Below, one piece after another: positions 29,876-38,494 of a stretch of DNA of 64,000 nt. Origin of the DNA: Arthrobacter sp. E3 (GTDB taxonomy: Bacteria > Actinomycetota > Actinomycetes > Actinomycetales > Micrococcaceae); the NCBI RefSeq assembly GCF_017353415.1, contig NZ_JAFMPX010000011.1, forward strand, positions 25,904 to 89,903, written 5' to 3'. Every line of letters begins with the position of its first letter. Within the stretch, counting starts at the first letter, position 1. Position numbers and translations under genes: made by a program. The notes beneath the pieces were generated by a model, which had not been told where the DNA came from, did not search any database, and saw only the letters and a program-made list of their open reading frames with translations.

Positions 29876-31132
29876 ATGGATGAATCGTTCACTGATCCCG
29901 TTGCTGAAGTCGTTCGGAAGACCGTGGCCCGCTCGCTGTTGGCATTCGCGGGGGTTCAAGGCGCGGTGATCACGGGACTGGTAGTACTGGACCTGATCAA
30001 AAAAAGGGGTCGAAGCAAACGCAAAGGCTTCCCACACCCCGGCATCTTTGACAGAACCATCGCTGACACAGATGTCACAACCTACACCTACGGTGCAGAC
30101 CTGTATCGGGACATGCTCCAGGCAATCCGTGAAGCTAAAGACAGCATCCTGCTTGAGACTTTTATCTGGAAGAACGACGAAACCGGGCAGGAATTCAAAG
30201 ACGCCATCAACGAAGCGGCCGGCCGGGGCGTGGACGTCTTTGTCATTTACGATGGATTCGCGAACTTGGTTGTGCCATCCTCGTTTTTCCGGTTCCACCC
30301 GGACGTGCACGTCCACCGTTTTCCCGTGATCCGTACCTCTATGCTCACCAAAACACTTCGGAGCACGGGGCTGGACCACCGCAAACTCCTGATCGTCGAT
30401 TCTCAGATCGGATTCGTGGGCGGCTACAACATCGGGTCCCTGTACGCCACCGAATGGCGCGACACCCACCTGAGGCTCGTGGGCCCGTCCGTGTGGGACC
30501 TTCGCCAAGCGTTCGTGAACGTCTGGAACGAGAACGCCTCCGGAACCACCCCGGAGGTTCCCCACACCAACCCAGACGTGTGGGAACCACGGATCCGGAC
30601 TGTCAACAACATGCCCGCGAATCTGGTCTACCCGATCCGTGGGGTCTACTTGGACGCGATCACCCGGGCCCAGGACCACATCTACGTCACCATGGCCTAC
30701 TTCATCCCTGACCAGCAAATCCTCAGGGCACTACAAGCTGCCAGCAGGCGCGGGGTGGATGTTCGAATCATCCTCCCGCAAGATTCAAACCACATCCTCT
30801 CGGACTGGCTCTCGCGCGGGTTCTACCGTTCTCTGCTGGAGGACGGCGTGACCATCCTCCTCTACCGAAACGCGATGATCCACGCCAAAACAGCCACGAT
30901 CGACGGCGGCTGGTCAACCGTGGGCAGCGCCAACATCGACAGACTAAGCCTGACCGGCAATTACGAGATCAACCTAGAAATCCACGACGAGGATTTCGCC
31001 TCAGACATGCAAAGAATATTCGAAGTAGACAGCCAGAACAGCAAAGTCCTGACCATGGACGAATGGCAGCACCGATCCCTCCTAGCCCGCTTCAGCGAAA
31101 CAGTACTCATCCCCCTACGCCCCCTCCTCTGA
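29876..31132 (+). CDS. Phospholipase D superfamily protein, cardiolipin synthase-like
   Basis: 418-aa protein with an N-terminal hydrophobic helix (about 20-40) and two PLD domains. HKD motif 1 is in LDHRKLLIVD and motif 2 in MIHAKTATID, each followed by the expected GGYNIG and GSANIDRLS. The organisation fits the ClsB-like synthase/transferase group that makes cardiolipin or a related phospholipid at the membrane. It sits at the head of a stress-related gene set. Exact lipid chemistry is not readable from the motifs. Confidence 0.88.
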   Translation: MDESFTDPVAEVVRKTVARSLLAFAGVQGAVITGLVVLDLIKKRGRSKRKGFPHPGIFDRTIADTDVTTYTYGADLYRDMLQAIREAKDSILLETFIWKNDETGQEFKDAINEAAGRGVDVFVIYDGFANLVVPSSFFRFHPDVHVHRFPVIRTSMLTKTLRSTGLDHRKLLIVDSQIGFVGGYNIGSLYATEWRDTHLRLVGPSVWDLRQAFVNVWNENASGTTPEVPHTNPDVWEPRIRTVNNMPANLVYPIRGVYLDAITRAQDHIYVTMAYFIPDQQILRALQAASRRGVDVRIILPQDSNHILSDWLSRGFYRSLLEDGVTILLYRNAMIHAKTATIDGGWSTVGSANIDRLSLTGNYEINLEIHDEDFASDMQRIFEVDSQNSKVLTMDEWQHRSLLARFSETVLIPLRPLL

Positions 31133-31352
31133 AGTCCAGCTTGTAGACAACTTCATTTTGGAGTGTTCAGCGGAGCGTATCTCAGGATGATACCCCCGGT
31201 TGGTTTGCCAAATTTGTTGGCCCCGGTTCATTCATTTTTGTCGCCTGCCCCGAAAAGTGACACCGAGAAGATTTATCTTTTCAACAATTGATTTAACTGG
31301 CAGCACCGCTAGGGTAGGGACCAGCAGAAATCAACAAACCGGAAGGACGAAA

Positions 31353-31826
31353 ATGAACGACGGCAACAATGAACCAGTCGAGATATCCACGCGCATGGGG
31401 CCGGGCGAATGGACCGATGAATCAATGGAAGAGCTGATCGCGTCCTACCAGCAGAAGTTGCGCACTATGGGCGCCCTTGATGACCAGATCAAAACCTCTG
31501 TGGAAACTTTTGAGAACGGATCTGCCACCGTCCATGTGAGCTGGCAGCGCACGGGGGCTCAAACCTTTGCAGAAAACGGGCAAAGTCTCGTGGCGGAGAC
31601 CGAAGGCTCTCGCGGGCAGGGCGAGCACATACCGGCCGGCGAAACGACGACGGACTCCAAGGGCTTGGGAGCCGTACTAGGCGACGCTGATCGCTCAGCC
31701 ATTGATGCGCCTCCCACTCAGCGGGCCATGGAGGCGGAGAGGAACCAGCAGACGCCCGACCTCCTCCTCTATACGGATGAGGAAGGAAAGACCTACGCGG
31801 AGGAAGTTGCCCCAGCCAAAGAATAG
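31353..31826 (+). CDS. Hypothetical small acidic hydrophilic protein
   Basis: 157-aa protein without membrane segments or a domain I recognise. It is acidic and rich in Glu, Thr and Gln. An N-terminal half with regular alternation (MEELIASYQQKLRTMGALDDQIK, then ENGSATVHVSWQRTG) is followed by a disordered-looking tail ending in TPDLLLYTDEEGKTYAEEVAPAKE. GGAAGGA lies about 6 nt before the ATG; the longer frame from 31200 has no support. ATTTAA and GGGTAG at 31291-31317 are weakly like a SigB/SigF promoter, which would fit the stress neighbours. Confidence 0.75.
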   Translation: MNDGNNEPVEISTRMGPGEWTDESMEELIASYQQKLRTMGALDDQIKTSVETFENGSATVHVSWQRTGAQTFAENGQSLVAETEGSRGQGEHIPAGETTTDSKGLGAVLGDADRSAIDAPPTQRAMEAERNQQTPDLLLYTDEEGKTYAEEVAPAKE

Positions 31827-31899
31827 ATCAGCTACAGGGCACAGCCGTAACAAGATGCCTCATCGCATGTCTTTGGAAGAAACCGCCGTTTAACGTTTC

Positions 31900-32778
31900 C
31901 TACCCGGCGTGGGGGAGCCGAGCCTCAAGTACACCTTCCACAACTCTCGTTTCAAAGAACGCCTGCGGCGACGTGGCTGGCCCACCTGTCACCTGTCCAG
32001 TGGCAAGTGAGAACCTGCTCCCATGCCAAGGGCATTCCACGCATGGAACCCCCTTGACCTCCAAAACCTCTCCGTCGCTCAACGGTCCGGAGAGGTGTGA
32101 GCACTCGTTGGACAGCACCGTCGCCTGCCCGTTGGCAACACGCCACACCAAGACGGATACCTCCCCCACCATGCGCTTCGTAAGTTTGCCGGGCGCTATG
32201 TTCGCCAGCCTGTCCACTGGGTGCCAGCCCGAGCTCACGAGGTGGGGCACGGATTCGGCATGGTTCGCGCCAGCTGCCAAACGGTAGGCCAGCTGTCCGC
32301 CAAGTGTCCCGCCAAAAGCAACAATGGCAAGTGCCGCTGCGGAGGCAATAGTTCCTGCCCTGTTTCGTTTGGTGCATCGCAGCACCAGGGATGCCCCAAA
32401 CAGAAGCGCTCCTGTCGCATTGGCTGCGGAATGCACCAACCCCACCCGCTGATGTTGGGGGTGCAGTTCCAGCCAGTCCGCCAAGCCCGACAACACGGCA
32501 GGGGCGGCGCTCGCCAAGCCGACAGCAATAAGAACCCTCGACGCAGTGCTGGCGCCAGGAACAAAGTCCAAAAACACGGCCGAAGTCCAAGCACCTATTG
32601 GTATTTGCACTGCGAGCGGGTGCACAGGGTGTCCCGTGGGCACTCCATGAAGGATGTCCTTGACCGGCCCCGGACGGATAACTTGGCGGACCATTTGTCT
32701 AACAGCTGCCACAGCCCCATCCAAGACGTACGCGTTTTCCAGCCCATCCAGCATTTTAAACGGCAAAAGTGTTTCCAT
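31900..32778 (-). CDS. DUF2231 membrane domain fused to Rieske [2Fe-2S] domain
   Basis: 292-aa protein. The N-terminal half is a DUF2231-type membrane domain with about four helices (GHPVHPLAVQIPIGAWTSAVFLD is the typical first motif). The C-terminal third (about 190-290) is a Rieske domain with CSHLSGPL and CVECPWHGSRF as cluster ligands and a VTGGPATSPQ loop. It is probably a membrane redox protein; the partner is unknown. AAGGAGG lies 5 nt before the ATG at 32778; a GTG directly upstream is too close. The arrangement recurs in actinobacteria, as far as I know without a function. Confidence 0.85.
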   Translation of the reverse strand: METLLPFKMLDGLENAYVLDGAVAAVRQMVRQVIRPGPVKDILHGVPTGHPVHPLAVQIPIGAWTSAVFLDFVPGASTASRVLIAVGLASAAPAVLSGLADWLELHPQHQRVGLVHSAANATGALLFGASLVLRCTKRNRAGTIASAAALAIVAFGGTLGGQLAYRLAAGANHAESVPHLVSSGWHPVDRLANIAPGKLTKRMVGEVSVLVWRVANGQATVLSNECSHLSGPLSDGEVLEVKGVPCVECPWHGSRFSLATGQVTGGPATSPQAFFETRVVEGVLEARLPHAG

Positions 32779-32895
32779 CACAGCCTCCTTGCCGCTTCAA
32801 GCGGCTCGATTCCAACGGGTTTTGAGATTAAGCGTGATTTTCCATTCTTGTCCCATCCAGTCTGTCCGGATACTTTTCACAGCGGTGGTCGTTGT

Positions 32896-33150
32896 TCAGT
32901 TCGCGTTGCGTTCCAGTTTTAGTGCAGTTTTCTTAGCGGCACGCTGAGTCAATACTTGGATGACAGCGCCCGTCAGAGCGGTGGCGACAGCAAAAACCAA
33001 CACCCCTGGCAGTGGATTGTTGAGGTTCTGCGTTTCCCTGGGCGGTTCATGTCCGGTACTTTTCCGCCAGACCGTGTCCAGTCCCTTTCGGGCAAGTGCT
33101 CCGGTGCCCAAACTTGCGCCGAGACTAAGGAGTTTGATCAGAATTTGCAT
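32896..33150 (-). CDS. DUF4235-type small membrane protein
   Basis: 84-aa protein. Two hydrophobic stretches (about 1-20 and 45-68) flank the conserved family core ARKGLDTVWRKSTGHEPP, and it has a basic C terminus. The family is common in actinobacteria and has no known function. The start MQILIKLLS fits the family; ATG 33168 six codons upstream is possible and neither has a strong ribosome site. It shares its strand with the Rieske-DUF2231 gene. Confidence 0.75.
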   Translation of the reverse strand: MQILIKLLSLGASLGTGALARKGLDTVWRKSTGHEPPRETQNLNNPLPGVLVFAVATALTGAVIQVLTQRAAKKTALKLERNAN

Positions 33151-33396
33151 GCGATTCGGTCCGTTCATTGATTCGTAGTCCCATCTTTGCCAAAATCCGC
33201 ACCTCAAACAAGGGCTTTGTGCCTGCCTCGCGCAGAGGTTCACCATCATCTCGCTTCATTGAAGCCGTTAGTGGTTACAGTGGGGTTTAGCGCGTCGCCG
33301 GGAAAACCGCAGAACTGGAGTTATGTCCACTTTCCGCGGCGGCCTTGCAGCAATAAACTACCGAAACACGCCGCACGCTCAGACAAGGAGATGTCC

Positions 33397-33735
33397 ATGA
33401 AAGCAAAGTTGACGTTTATAGCGGGACTGGCGGTTGGCTACGTCGCAGGCACCCGCGTGGGACACCGCGGGTATGAAAGCTTGAAACATAATGCACGCGC
33501 CCTCTGGGAGACGGACACCGTACAGGAAACAGTGCAGAATTTGGAAGATTCGATCAAGGAAGAATCGAAGGACCTCGGTTTCCGCCTGTTTGGCAGGGTG
33601 GTGGGCCGCAGGGAAGCTGCCGCTGTCGAAACCAAAACTCTCCCCGATGTGGACTCCGACCCCGCCTTGAATGACGAAGTGGGCCAGGATTGGGCCGATG
33701 AAGGTGGCGCCGTGCCCCCGGGCCCCGCAAACTGA
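33397..33735 (+). CDS. Small membrane-associated protein (YtxH-like)
   Basis: 112-aa protein with one N-terminal hydrophobic, Gly-rich helix (KLTFIAGLAVGYVAGTRVGHRGYE) followed by a charged helical region and an acidic tail. This layout is common in actinobacterial general-stress proteins resembling YtxH. AAGGAG at 33385-33390 gives 6-nt spacing to ATG 33397; ATG 33391 abuts it and is rejected. Function is unknown. Confidence 0.75.
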   Translation: MKAKLTFIAGLAVGYVAGTRVGHRGYESLKHNARALWETDTVQETVQNLEDSIKEESKDLGFRLFGRVVGRREAAAVETKTLPDVDSDPALNDEVGQDWADEGGAVPPGPAN

Positions 33736-33824
33736 TATGGTACGACACCTGATATCGCACGGTATTGCTCGCAAATAACAGCAACAGGTCTACAACCAAG
33801 AAAACAACATACAAGGAGAAAATC

Positions 33825-34088
33825 ATGAGCAACGACAAAGACGTGGCGGCAAACGATCCCGCCAACAACAGCAAGCCGGCATCAGTGCCCAAGGAATCCG
33901 GGTACGGATCCCCGACGCCTGAGGAAGAAATGCCCGCCGGCCACGCGAGCACTTCCGGTCCGGCGGACGAGCAACCGTTGGAGGCGCCTTCGACAGATGC
34001 ACCAATCAACGACGGCAACGCCGACTCCGCACGCGGAGACCGTGAGTCCTTCTCTTCAGAGCCCGACGAAGACGCTTCCGGGGCCTAG
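33825..34088 (+). CDS. Hypothetical disordered acidic protein
   Basis: 87-aa protein made almost entirely of Asp, Glu, Ser, Ala, Asn and Pro, without hydrophobic core or recognised domain; it is probably intrinsically disordered. AAGGAG is 7 nt before the ATG. It lies between the YtxH-like gene and the acyl-CoA dehydrogenase-like gene, about 40 nt from the latter. Low-complexity hydrophilic proteins of this kind are often induced by desiccation or osmotic stress, which is only an analogy here. Confidence 0.7.
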   Translation: MSNDKDVAANDPANNSKPASVPKESGYGSPTPEEEMPAGHASTSGPADEQPLEAPSTDAPINDGNADSARGDRESFSSEPDEDASGA

Positions 34089-34125
34089 CCGGAACCGCAC
34101 CCTTTATCCCCGAGAAGGCGGCAGA

Positions 34126-35262
34126 ATGTCATCAACGTTTCCTCGACCGTCTGCAGCAGGCGATCACTACGAGACCCCGTCAGCTTTTGGCGTGCGTCTT
34201 GGCAATCCGAGCGCAGCAGGTACGGACATTACGACGTTTTTGCATGATCTCCACGAAGCGGCTTCCAGCTGCAGCGGGCACATTCCTGCGCTGCTGGAAC
34301 TCGCGCGCGAGCTCGGACACAGCCTGCCCCGCCCTCAGCAAGGGAACACCCTGCAACTGTGGGAGTCCTTGGCCACCCTCGGGGCCGCGGACCTCACAGC
34401 TGCAAGGGTTATCGAACCACATTTGGATGCCTTGGCCATTCTCGACCAAGGCGGCCAAGGAGGGATGCATCCAGATGACTCCACTTGGGGTGTCTTTGCT
34501 GCACAAGGACCAGGCCAACAGTTGCTGGCCACCCCGGCGCAGGACGGCTGGCGACTAGACGGGCACAAGCCCTGGTGTTCGCTCGCGGATGATCTCAGCC
34601 ACGCACTTGTCACGGCAAGGACGGATGTAGGCATGCAGCTGTTCGCCATCGATTTGCGCCAGCCAGGGATCACCACCACTGGACGGCCCTGGAGCGCAAT
34701 GGGGCTGCCAACTGTGCCAAGCCGTGGCCTCTTGCTGGCCAACGTTCCTGCCGTGCCAGTTGGCGGTGCGGGCTGGTACACGCAAAGGCCTGGATTCTCT
34801 TGGGGCGGTGTGGGAGTCGCAGCCATCTGGCACGGCGCGGCGACAGCCCTGGCCAGGCGCCTGCACCGACATTGTCTCTCCCGCGAACCGGATCAGATCG
34901 CTCTGTGGCAGCTTGGCAGCGCCGATCAAGCGCTGTGGTCCTCCCGGTCTTCCTTCCAGTCGGCGGCGGCCGTGGTCGACCCGCCCGCGGCGGGCACTTC
35001 CGTCCCTACTCCCACCCTTGACACCCCTGCTCTCATCGCCGCGCGGGTCCGGGCCACCGCAGTCTCAACCGCGGAGAGCATCCTGACGCTAACAGCGCAC
35101 GGCATGGGGCCGGAGCCGCTGGCGTTCGAACCCGAACATGCCCAGCGTGTAGCTGATCTGGAGCTATACCTCCGCCAAGACCATGCCGAACGCTCCCTCG
35201 CGGCGCACGGCAGTGCAGTGCTCGAGGTGTCAGCCACCGACGGCGGAGCACCGCCATGGTAG
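34126..35262 (+). CDS. Acyl-CoA dehydrogenase-like protein (first gene of Nod-like operon)
   Basis: 378-aa flavoprotein-like protein. It has the beta-barrel region of acyl-CoA dehydrogenases (WGVFAAQGPGQQLLATPAQDGWRLDGHKPWCSL, split here by the usual flavin contacts) and a helical C-terminal domain. It is somewhat shorter than typical members, and a catalytic Glu is not obvious. The ATG at 34126 has GAAGG upstream; the longer frame from 33997 overlaps the preceding gene. It overlaps the PIG-L/methyltransferase gene by 7 nt, so the two are coupled. Substrate unknown; oxidation of an acyl or aminoacyl intermediate is a guess. Confidence 0.8.
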   Translation: MSSTFPRPSAAGDHYETPSAFGVRLGNPSAAGTDITTFLHDLHEAASSCSGHIPALLELARELGHSLPRPQQGNTLQLWESLATLGAADLTAARVIEPHLDALAILDQGGQGGMHPDDSTWGVFAAQGPGQQLLATPAQDGWRLDGHKPWCSLADDLSHALVTARTDVGMQLFAIDLRQPGITTTGRPWSAMGLPTVPSRGLLLANVPAVPVGGAGWYTQRPGFSWGGVGVAAIWHGAATALARRLHRHCLSREPDQIALWQLGSADQALWSSRSSFQSAAAVVDPPAAGTSVPTPTLDTPALIAARVRATAVSTAESILTLTAHGMGPEPLAFEPEHAQRVADLELYLRQDHAERSLAAHGSAVLEVSATDGGAPPW

Positions 35263-36617
35263 CTTTCACCCACGATCAGAAAACCACTGCCGAAGCGGAA
35301 TGGCTGGCCAGCCCCCTCATTGCCGGCATGCCCGTTCTGAGCCTCGACTGGGACGCATTGACGAAGATTGTGGTTGTCGCTGCCCACCCCGACGACGAAA
35401 CCCTCGGCGCCGCCGGGCTGCTGCAACTTGCGGCCGTCCGGGGGGTGGACATTCAGGTACTCGTTGCCACTTTAGGAGAGAACTCACATCCTTCCTCCCC
35501 CACCCACACACCGGGACGGCTTGCCGCGCGGCGGGTCATCGAGCTTGAAAAAGCGTTGGAAACCCTCGCCCCGAGTGCGCGGCACAAGGTGCTGGGGCTG
35601 CCCGACGGCCAAGTTGTTGCCCATTCGCTCGAGCTGGAGCGGGAAATCACAACCGCCGCTCAGCCCGGTGGCAGTGCCACATTGATAGTGGCCCCCTGGT
35701 CCGCGGACGGTCACACGGACCACGACGCCGCTGGAGCAGTGGCAGCCAAGGCAGCTGCAGCGACAGGCAGCATGTTGCTGGAATATCCCATCTGGTTGTG
35801 GCATTGGGCTTCCCCTGAAAACCATGACGTGCCCTGGCCTGCGCTGCGCAAGTTGGCGTTGGGTGAGAAAGAACAGGCGGTGAAGGCCGCGGCCATGTCC
35901 GCCCACATCTCTCAAATTGAGCCTCTCTCTGACGCAGCAGGGGATGAGACTCTCTTGTCCCCCGCTCTGTTGTCGCACTTCGAGCGGAGCTTTGAAACGT
36001 TCGTTGATACGGCCGGGCACTTCACACCGTCGGGCGTTGATTCACAGCAGTGGCTTGCCACCCAGTTCGATGCCATTCACGTCGATGGTGCCGAACCATG
36101 GGACCCGACGTCGTGGTACGAGCGGCGCAAACGTGCGCTGCTGCTCGGAACGTTGCCCCGTGACCGTTTCCATTCAGCCTTGGAACTGGGCTGCTCAACT
36201 GGAGCGCTCACTGCTGATCTGGCAACCCGATGCGATCTAATCACCGGAGCCGACGCAAGTGCGGAAGCGGTCGCCACTGCCACACAACGGCTGGCACTGG
36301 CCGGCAACGTTGACATTATTCTTTCCACACTGCCGCGAGACTGGCCGGACGGATGCTTCGATTTGTTTGTGCTCTCCGAAAGCGGGTACTACTTCACGGC
36401 AACGGAACTTTCGGAAGCTGTGGAACGAATGGTTGGTTCAGCACTGATGGATGCATACTTGGTGGCATGCCACTGGCGCCATCCAATTGATGGCTGGCCG
36501 TTGGGAGGCGACGACGTCCACCGGCTGCTTCGTGCCAACAAGCACCTTTCACTGCTTGGCTCCTATGCTGAACAGGACTTCTTGCTCGAGGTGTTCCAGC
36601 TTCAGGAGAGCCCGTGA
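35256..36617 (+). CDS. PIG-L family de-N-acetylase fused to NodS-like SAM methyltransferase
   Basis: 453-aa two-domain protein. Residues about 25-240 form a PIG-L/LmbE deacetylase: AAHPDDETLGAAGL supplies the zinc ligands and catalytic Asp, and WSADGHTDHDAAG the later His. Residues about 280-450 form a class I methyltransferase resembling NodS (ALELGCSTGALTADLATRC, ADAS, VLSESGYYF, CHWRHPIDGWPLGGDDVH). Such a fusion could remove an acetyl group from an amino sugar and methylate the exposed amine in one protein; that is inference. It overlaps both neighbours (7 nt upstream, 4 nt downstream). Confidence 0.88.
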   Translation: MVAFTHDQKTTAEAEWLASPLIAGMPVLSLDWDALTKIVVVAAHPDDETLGAAGLLQLAAVRGVDIQVLVATLGENSHPSSPTHTPGRLAARRVIELEKALETLAPSARHKVLGLPDGQVVAHSLELEREITTAAQPGGSATLIVAPWSADGHTDHDAAGAVAAKAAAATGSMLLEYPIWLWHWASPENHDVPWPALRKLALGEKEQAVKAAAMSAHISQIEPLSDAAGDETLLSPALLSHFERSFETFVDTAGHFTPSGVDSQQWLATQFDAIHVDGAEPWDPTSWYERRKRALLLGTLPRDRFHSALELGCSTGALTADLATRCDLITGADASAEAVATATQRLALAGNVDIILSTLPRDWPDGCFDLFVLSESGYYFTATELSEAVERMVGSALMDAYLVACHWRHPIDGWPLGGDDVHRLLRANKHLSLLGSYAEQDFLLEVFQLQESP

Positions 36618-37306
36618 ACGACGACGTGGAGGAGATCGCCGTCGTCGTTCCGTCTAGGAATGAGGCCCGCTTACTCCCCCGGGCTCTGTCAGCCCTCGAC
36701 GAATCCGCGCGCCGTCTGACGTTGAAGTTTCCGCAGGTCAAGATCTCCCTCACGGTGGTGTTAGACAGTTGCACCGACACCTCCGCGCAAATTCTGGCAC
36801 ACCACCCCCATGTGCGGATTCGCAGGATCGCCGCGGGCCGGGTTGGGGCTGCCCGCAATGCGGGGATAGCTGCAGTGATGTCAGCGTCCCGCGTGGAGCC
36901 GGTAAGGTTGTGGATCGCCAATACAGATGCCGACAGTGCAGTACCGCCGCAGTGGCTGGAACACCACTACTCCCTGGCTGTGGCTGGCGCGGACGTGCTG
37001 GTCGGCACGGTTGAACCCTTTCACACGGAACTTTCCGCTGCACGGTTGGCGCAGTGGCATGCCAGCCATGACCTCCGTGAGGGTCACCCGCACATTCACG
37101 GTGCCAATCTGGGCTTCCGAGCGGACATTTTCACGGCCCTGGGCGGCTTTGCAAATATTGGCTTGCATGAGGACCACCAATTCGTTGTGAGCGCGCGCTC
37201 ACGGGGCTTCTTAGTCCACGCTACGGATTCCTGTCGTGTTCGCACCTCAGGACGCCTGCAGGGAAGGGTGGAGGGCGGCTTCGCCGATTTCCTTGCAAGT
37301 CTGTAG
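36614..37306 (+). CDS. Family 2 glycosyltransferase
   Basis: 230-aa GT-A fold glycosyltransferase without membrane helices. IAVVVPSRNEARLLPRALSAL is the nucleotide-sugar entry motif, VVLDSCTDTS follows, and NTDADS gives the DxD-like metal site. HGANLGFRADIFTALGGF is the acceptor-side motif. The GTG start overlaps the preceding stop (GTGA). Being cytosolic and small, it probably transfers one sugar to a soluble acceptor. It is the last gene of the three-gene operon and ends convergent with topoisomerase IB. Confidence 0.87.
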   Translation: MNDDVEEIAVVVPSRNEARLLPRALSALDESARRLTLKFPQVKISLTVVLDSCTDTSAQILAHHPHVRIRRIAAGRVGAARNAGIAAVMSASRVEPVRLWIANTDADSAVPPQWLEHHYSLAVAGADVLVGTVEPFHTELSAARLAQWHASHDLREGHPHIHGANLGFRADIFTALGGFANIGLHEDHQFVVSARSRGFLVHATDSCRVRTSGRLQGRVEGGFADFLASL

Positions 37307-37365
37307 AGCGCTCTGAGACACGCCTATGTGATTAAGACATCAACGCCACCCAGCTGAGCGCGGCT

Positions 37366-38343
37366 TCAGCCATGTCCACCTGTAAGCAGCGCCAAGACAG
37401 CACTGTCTATTTGGCGTTTGAGATCTGCGACTTTGCCCTGCTCAAAGAGACCGATGACCCGGGGGTTTATATAAGATTCCTTGGCGACTGTAGGGGTGTT
37501 GTGGAGCCAATCCGCGGCATCCCGTATTGCCGCCGTGATTGCCTCGGGAGAACTGGAGCCTGCCCGCTGCGACCGGGCCAGGGAAATCGAGGCCACTACT
37601 GTGCCCTGCCAGGTCCGGAAGTCCTTGGCGGTGAACCCGTGCCCCGCCACCTCTCCCAGGTAGCCATTAACTTCAGTGTCGGAGATCGCATGCCACAGTT
37701 TCCGACGCCCTGAGAAGGATGCGTGGCACAGTGCCGGACTGGAGCGGGGAGTGTGCGGGATGGACGCAAAGTAGTCCTGCAGCAAAGAGTCGTTGATGCT
37801 CACATCCCACTCACCGGCTGATTTGCCCCGGAACATTAGGTGCACCACGTCAGCTTCAATGCTGACGTGGCGCCGCTGCAGGGTTGTCGCACCAAAGGAG
37901 CCGTTCTCCGCCGCGTATGCTGCTCCGCCGACGCGCATGCCGACCTTGTCCATGAGCCGGACGGCAGCGGCCAAAGCGCGACGCCGGGCATTGTCATTCT
38001 GTTTCAAATCGCGGGTGACGGCTCGTCTAAGTGCCGGCAAACGCTGACCGAATGCGAGCGAACGGATGAATTTCTCCTCGTCCCGTATTTCCCTCCACCG
38101 TGGGTGGTAAATATATTGGGTGCGGCCTGCCGCGTCCACTCCGGTGGCTTGGATGTGGGCATTGGGTGCAGAAGCGATCCACACGTGGGACCACGCCGGT
38201 GGAATTGCCAGGCTACGAATCCGTTCAAGCCGGGATTCGGTCCGAATACGCCGCCCATTCGAAGAAACATAAGTGAAACCGCGTCCGGCAACGCGTCGTT
38301 CAATTCCGCCGGCCCCTGGCTCGACCCGTGCAAGTGGTTCCAT
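37366..38343 (-). CDS. DNA topoisomerase IB (poxvirus type)
   Basis: 325-aa enzyme that relaxes supercoils through a 3'-phosphotyrosyl intermediate. The N-terminal domain has GRGFTYVSSNGRRI and IPPAWSHVWIASAPNAHIQATGVDAAGRTQYIYHP in sections. The catalytic domain carries RLMDKVGMRVGG, HGFTAKDFRTWQGT and the nucleophile Tyr in KESYINPRVI. The ATG at 38343 is used; the open frame continues upstream without a ribosome site, so the exact start is uncertain. Bacterial topo IB genes are accessory and often sit near stress or DNA-repair genes, as here. Confidence 0.9.
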   Translation of the reverse strand: MEPLARVEPGAGGIERRVAGRGFTYVSSNGRRIRTESRLERIRSLAIPPAWSHVWIASAPNAHIQATGVDAAGRTQYIYHPRWREIRDEEKFIRSLAFGQRLPALRRAVTRDLKQNDNARRRALAAAVRLMDKVGMRVGGAAYAAENGSFGATTLQRRHVSIEADVVHLMFRGKSAGEWDVSINDSLLQDYFASIPHTPRSSPALCHASFSGRRKLWHAISDTEVNGYLGEVAGHGFTAKDFRTWQGTVVASISLARSQRAGSSSPEAITAAIRDAADWLHNTPTVAKESYINPRVIGLFEQGKVADLKRQIDSAVLALLTGGHG

Positions 38344-38494
38344 CGCCCAAGTCAAACACCTCAGGTTGCTCCTGGCCAGTAGAAAGGCTCCTATAACTTG
38401 AGCGTTGTGGCCTTGCGCAACCATCAAGACATGTAGTTGCATAGCTATAGCAAGGCGTAGAAGCTCATTCAGCACTTTATGTGAGGAGATATTT

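Noticed and set aside
29753..30718. N-terminal extension of the alpha/beta hydrolase frame
   Set aside because: The extension is the antisense of the PLD gene; a proper start with the membrane anchor lies at 29752.
31290..31317. SigB/SigF-like promoter (ATTTAA ... GGGTAG) before the 31353 gene
   Set aside because: The -35 lacks the G of GTTT and the -10 ends in G; too weak to list as a feature.
38440..38460. TTGCATAGCTATAGCAA before dps as a palindromic operator
   Set aside because: Only the outer four bases pair; the centre is shifted by one and does not form a true dyad.
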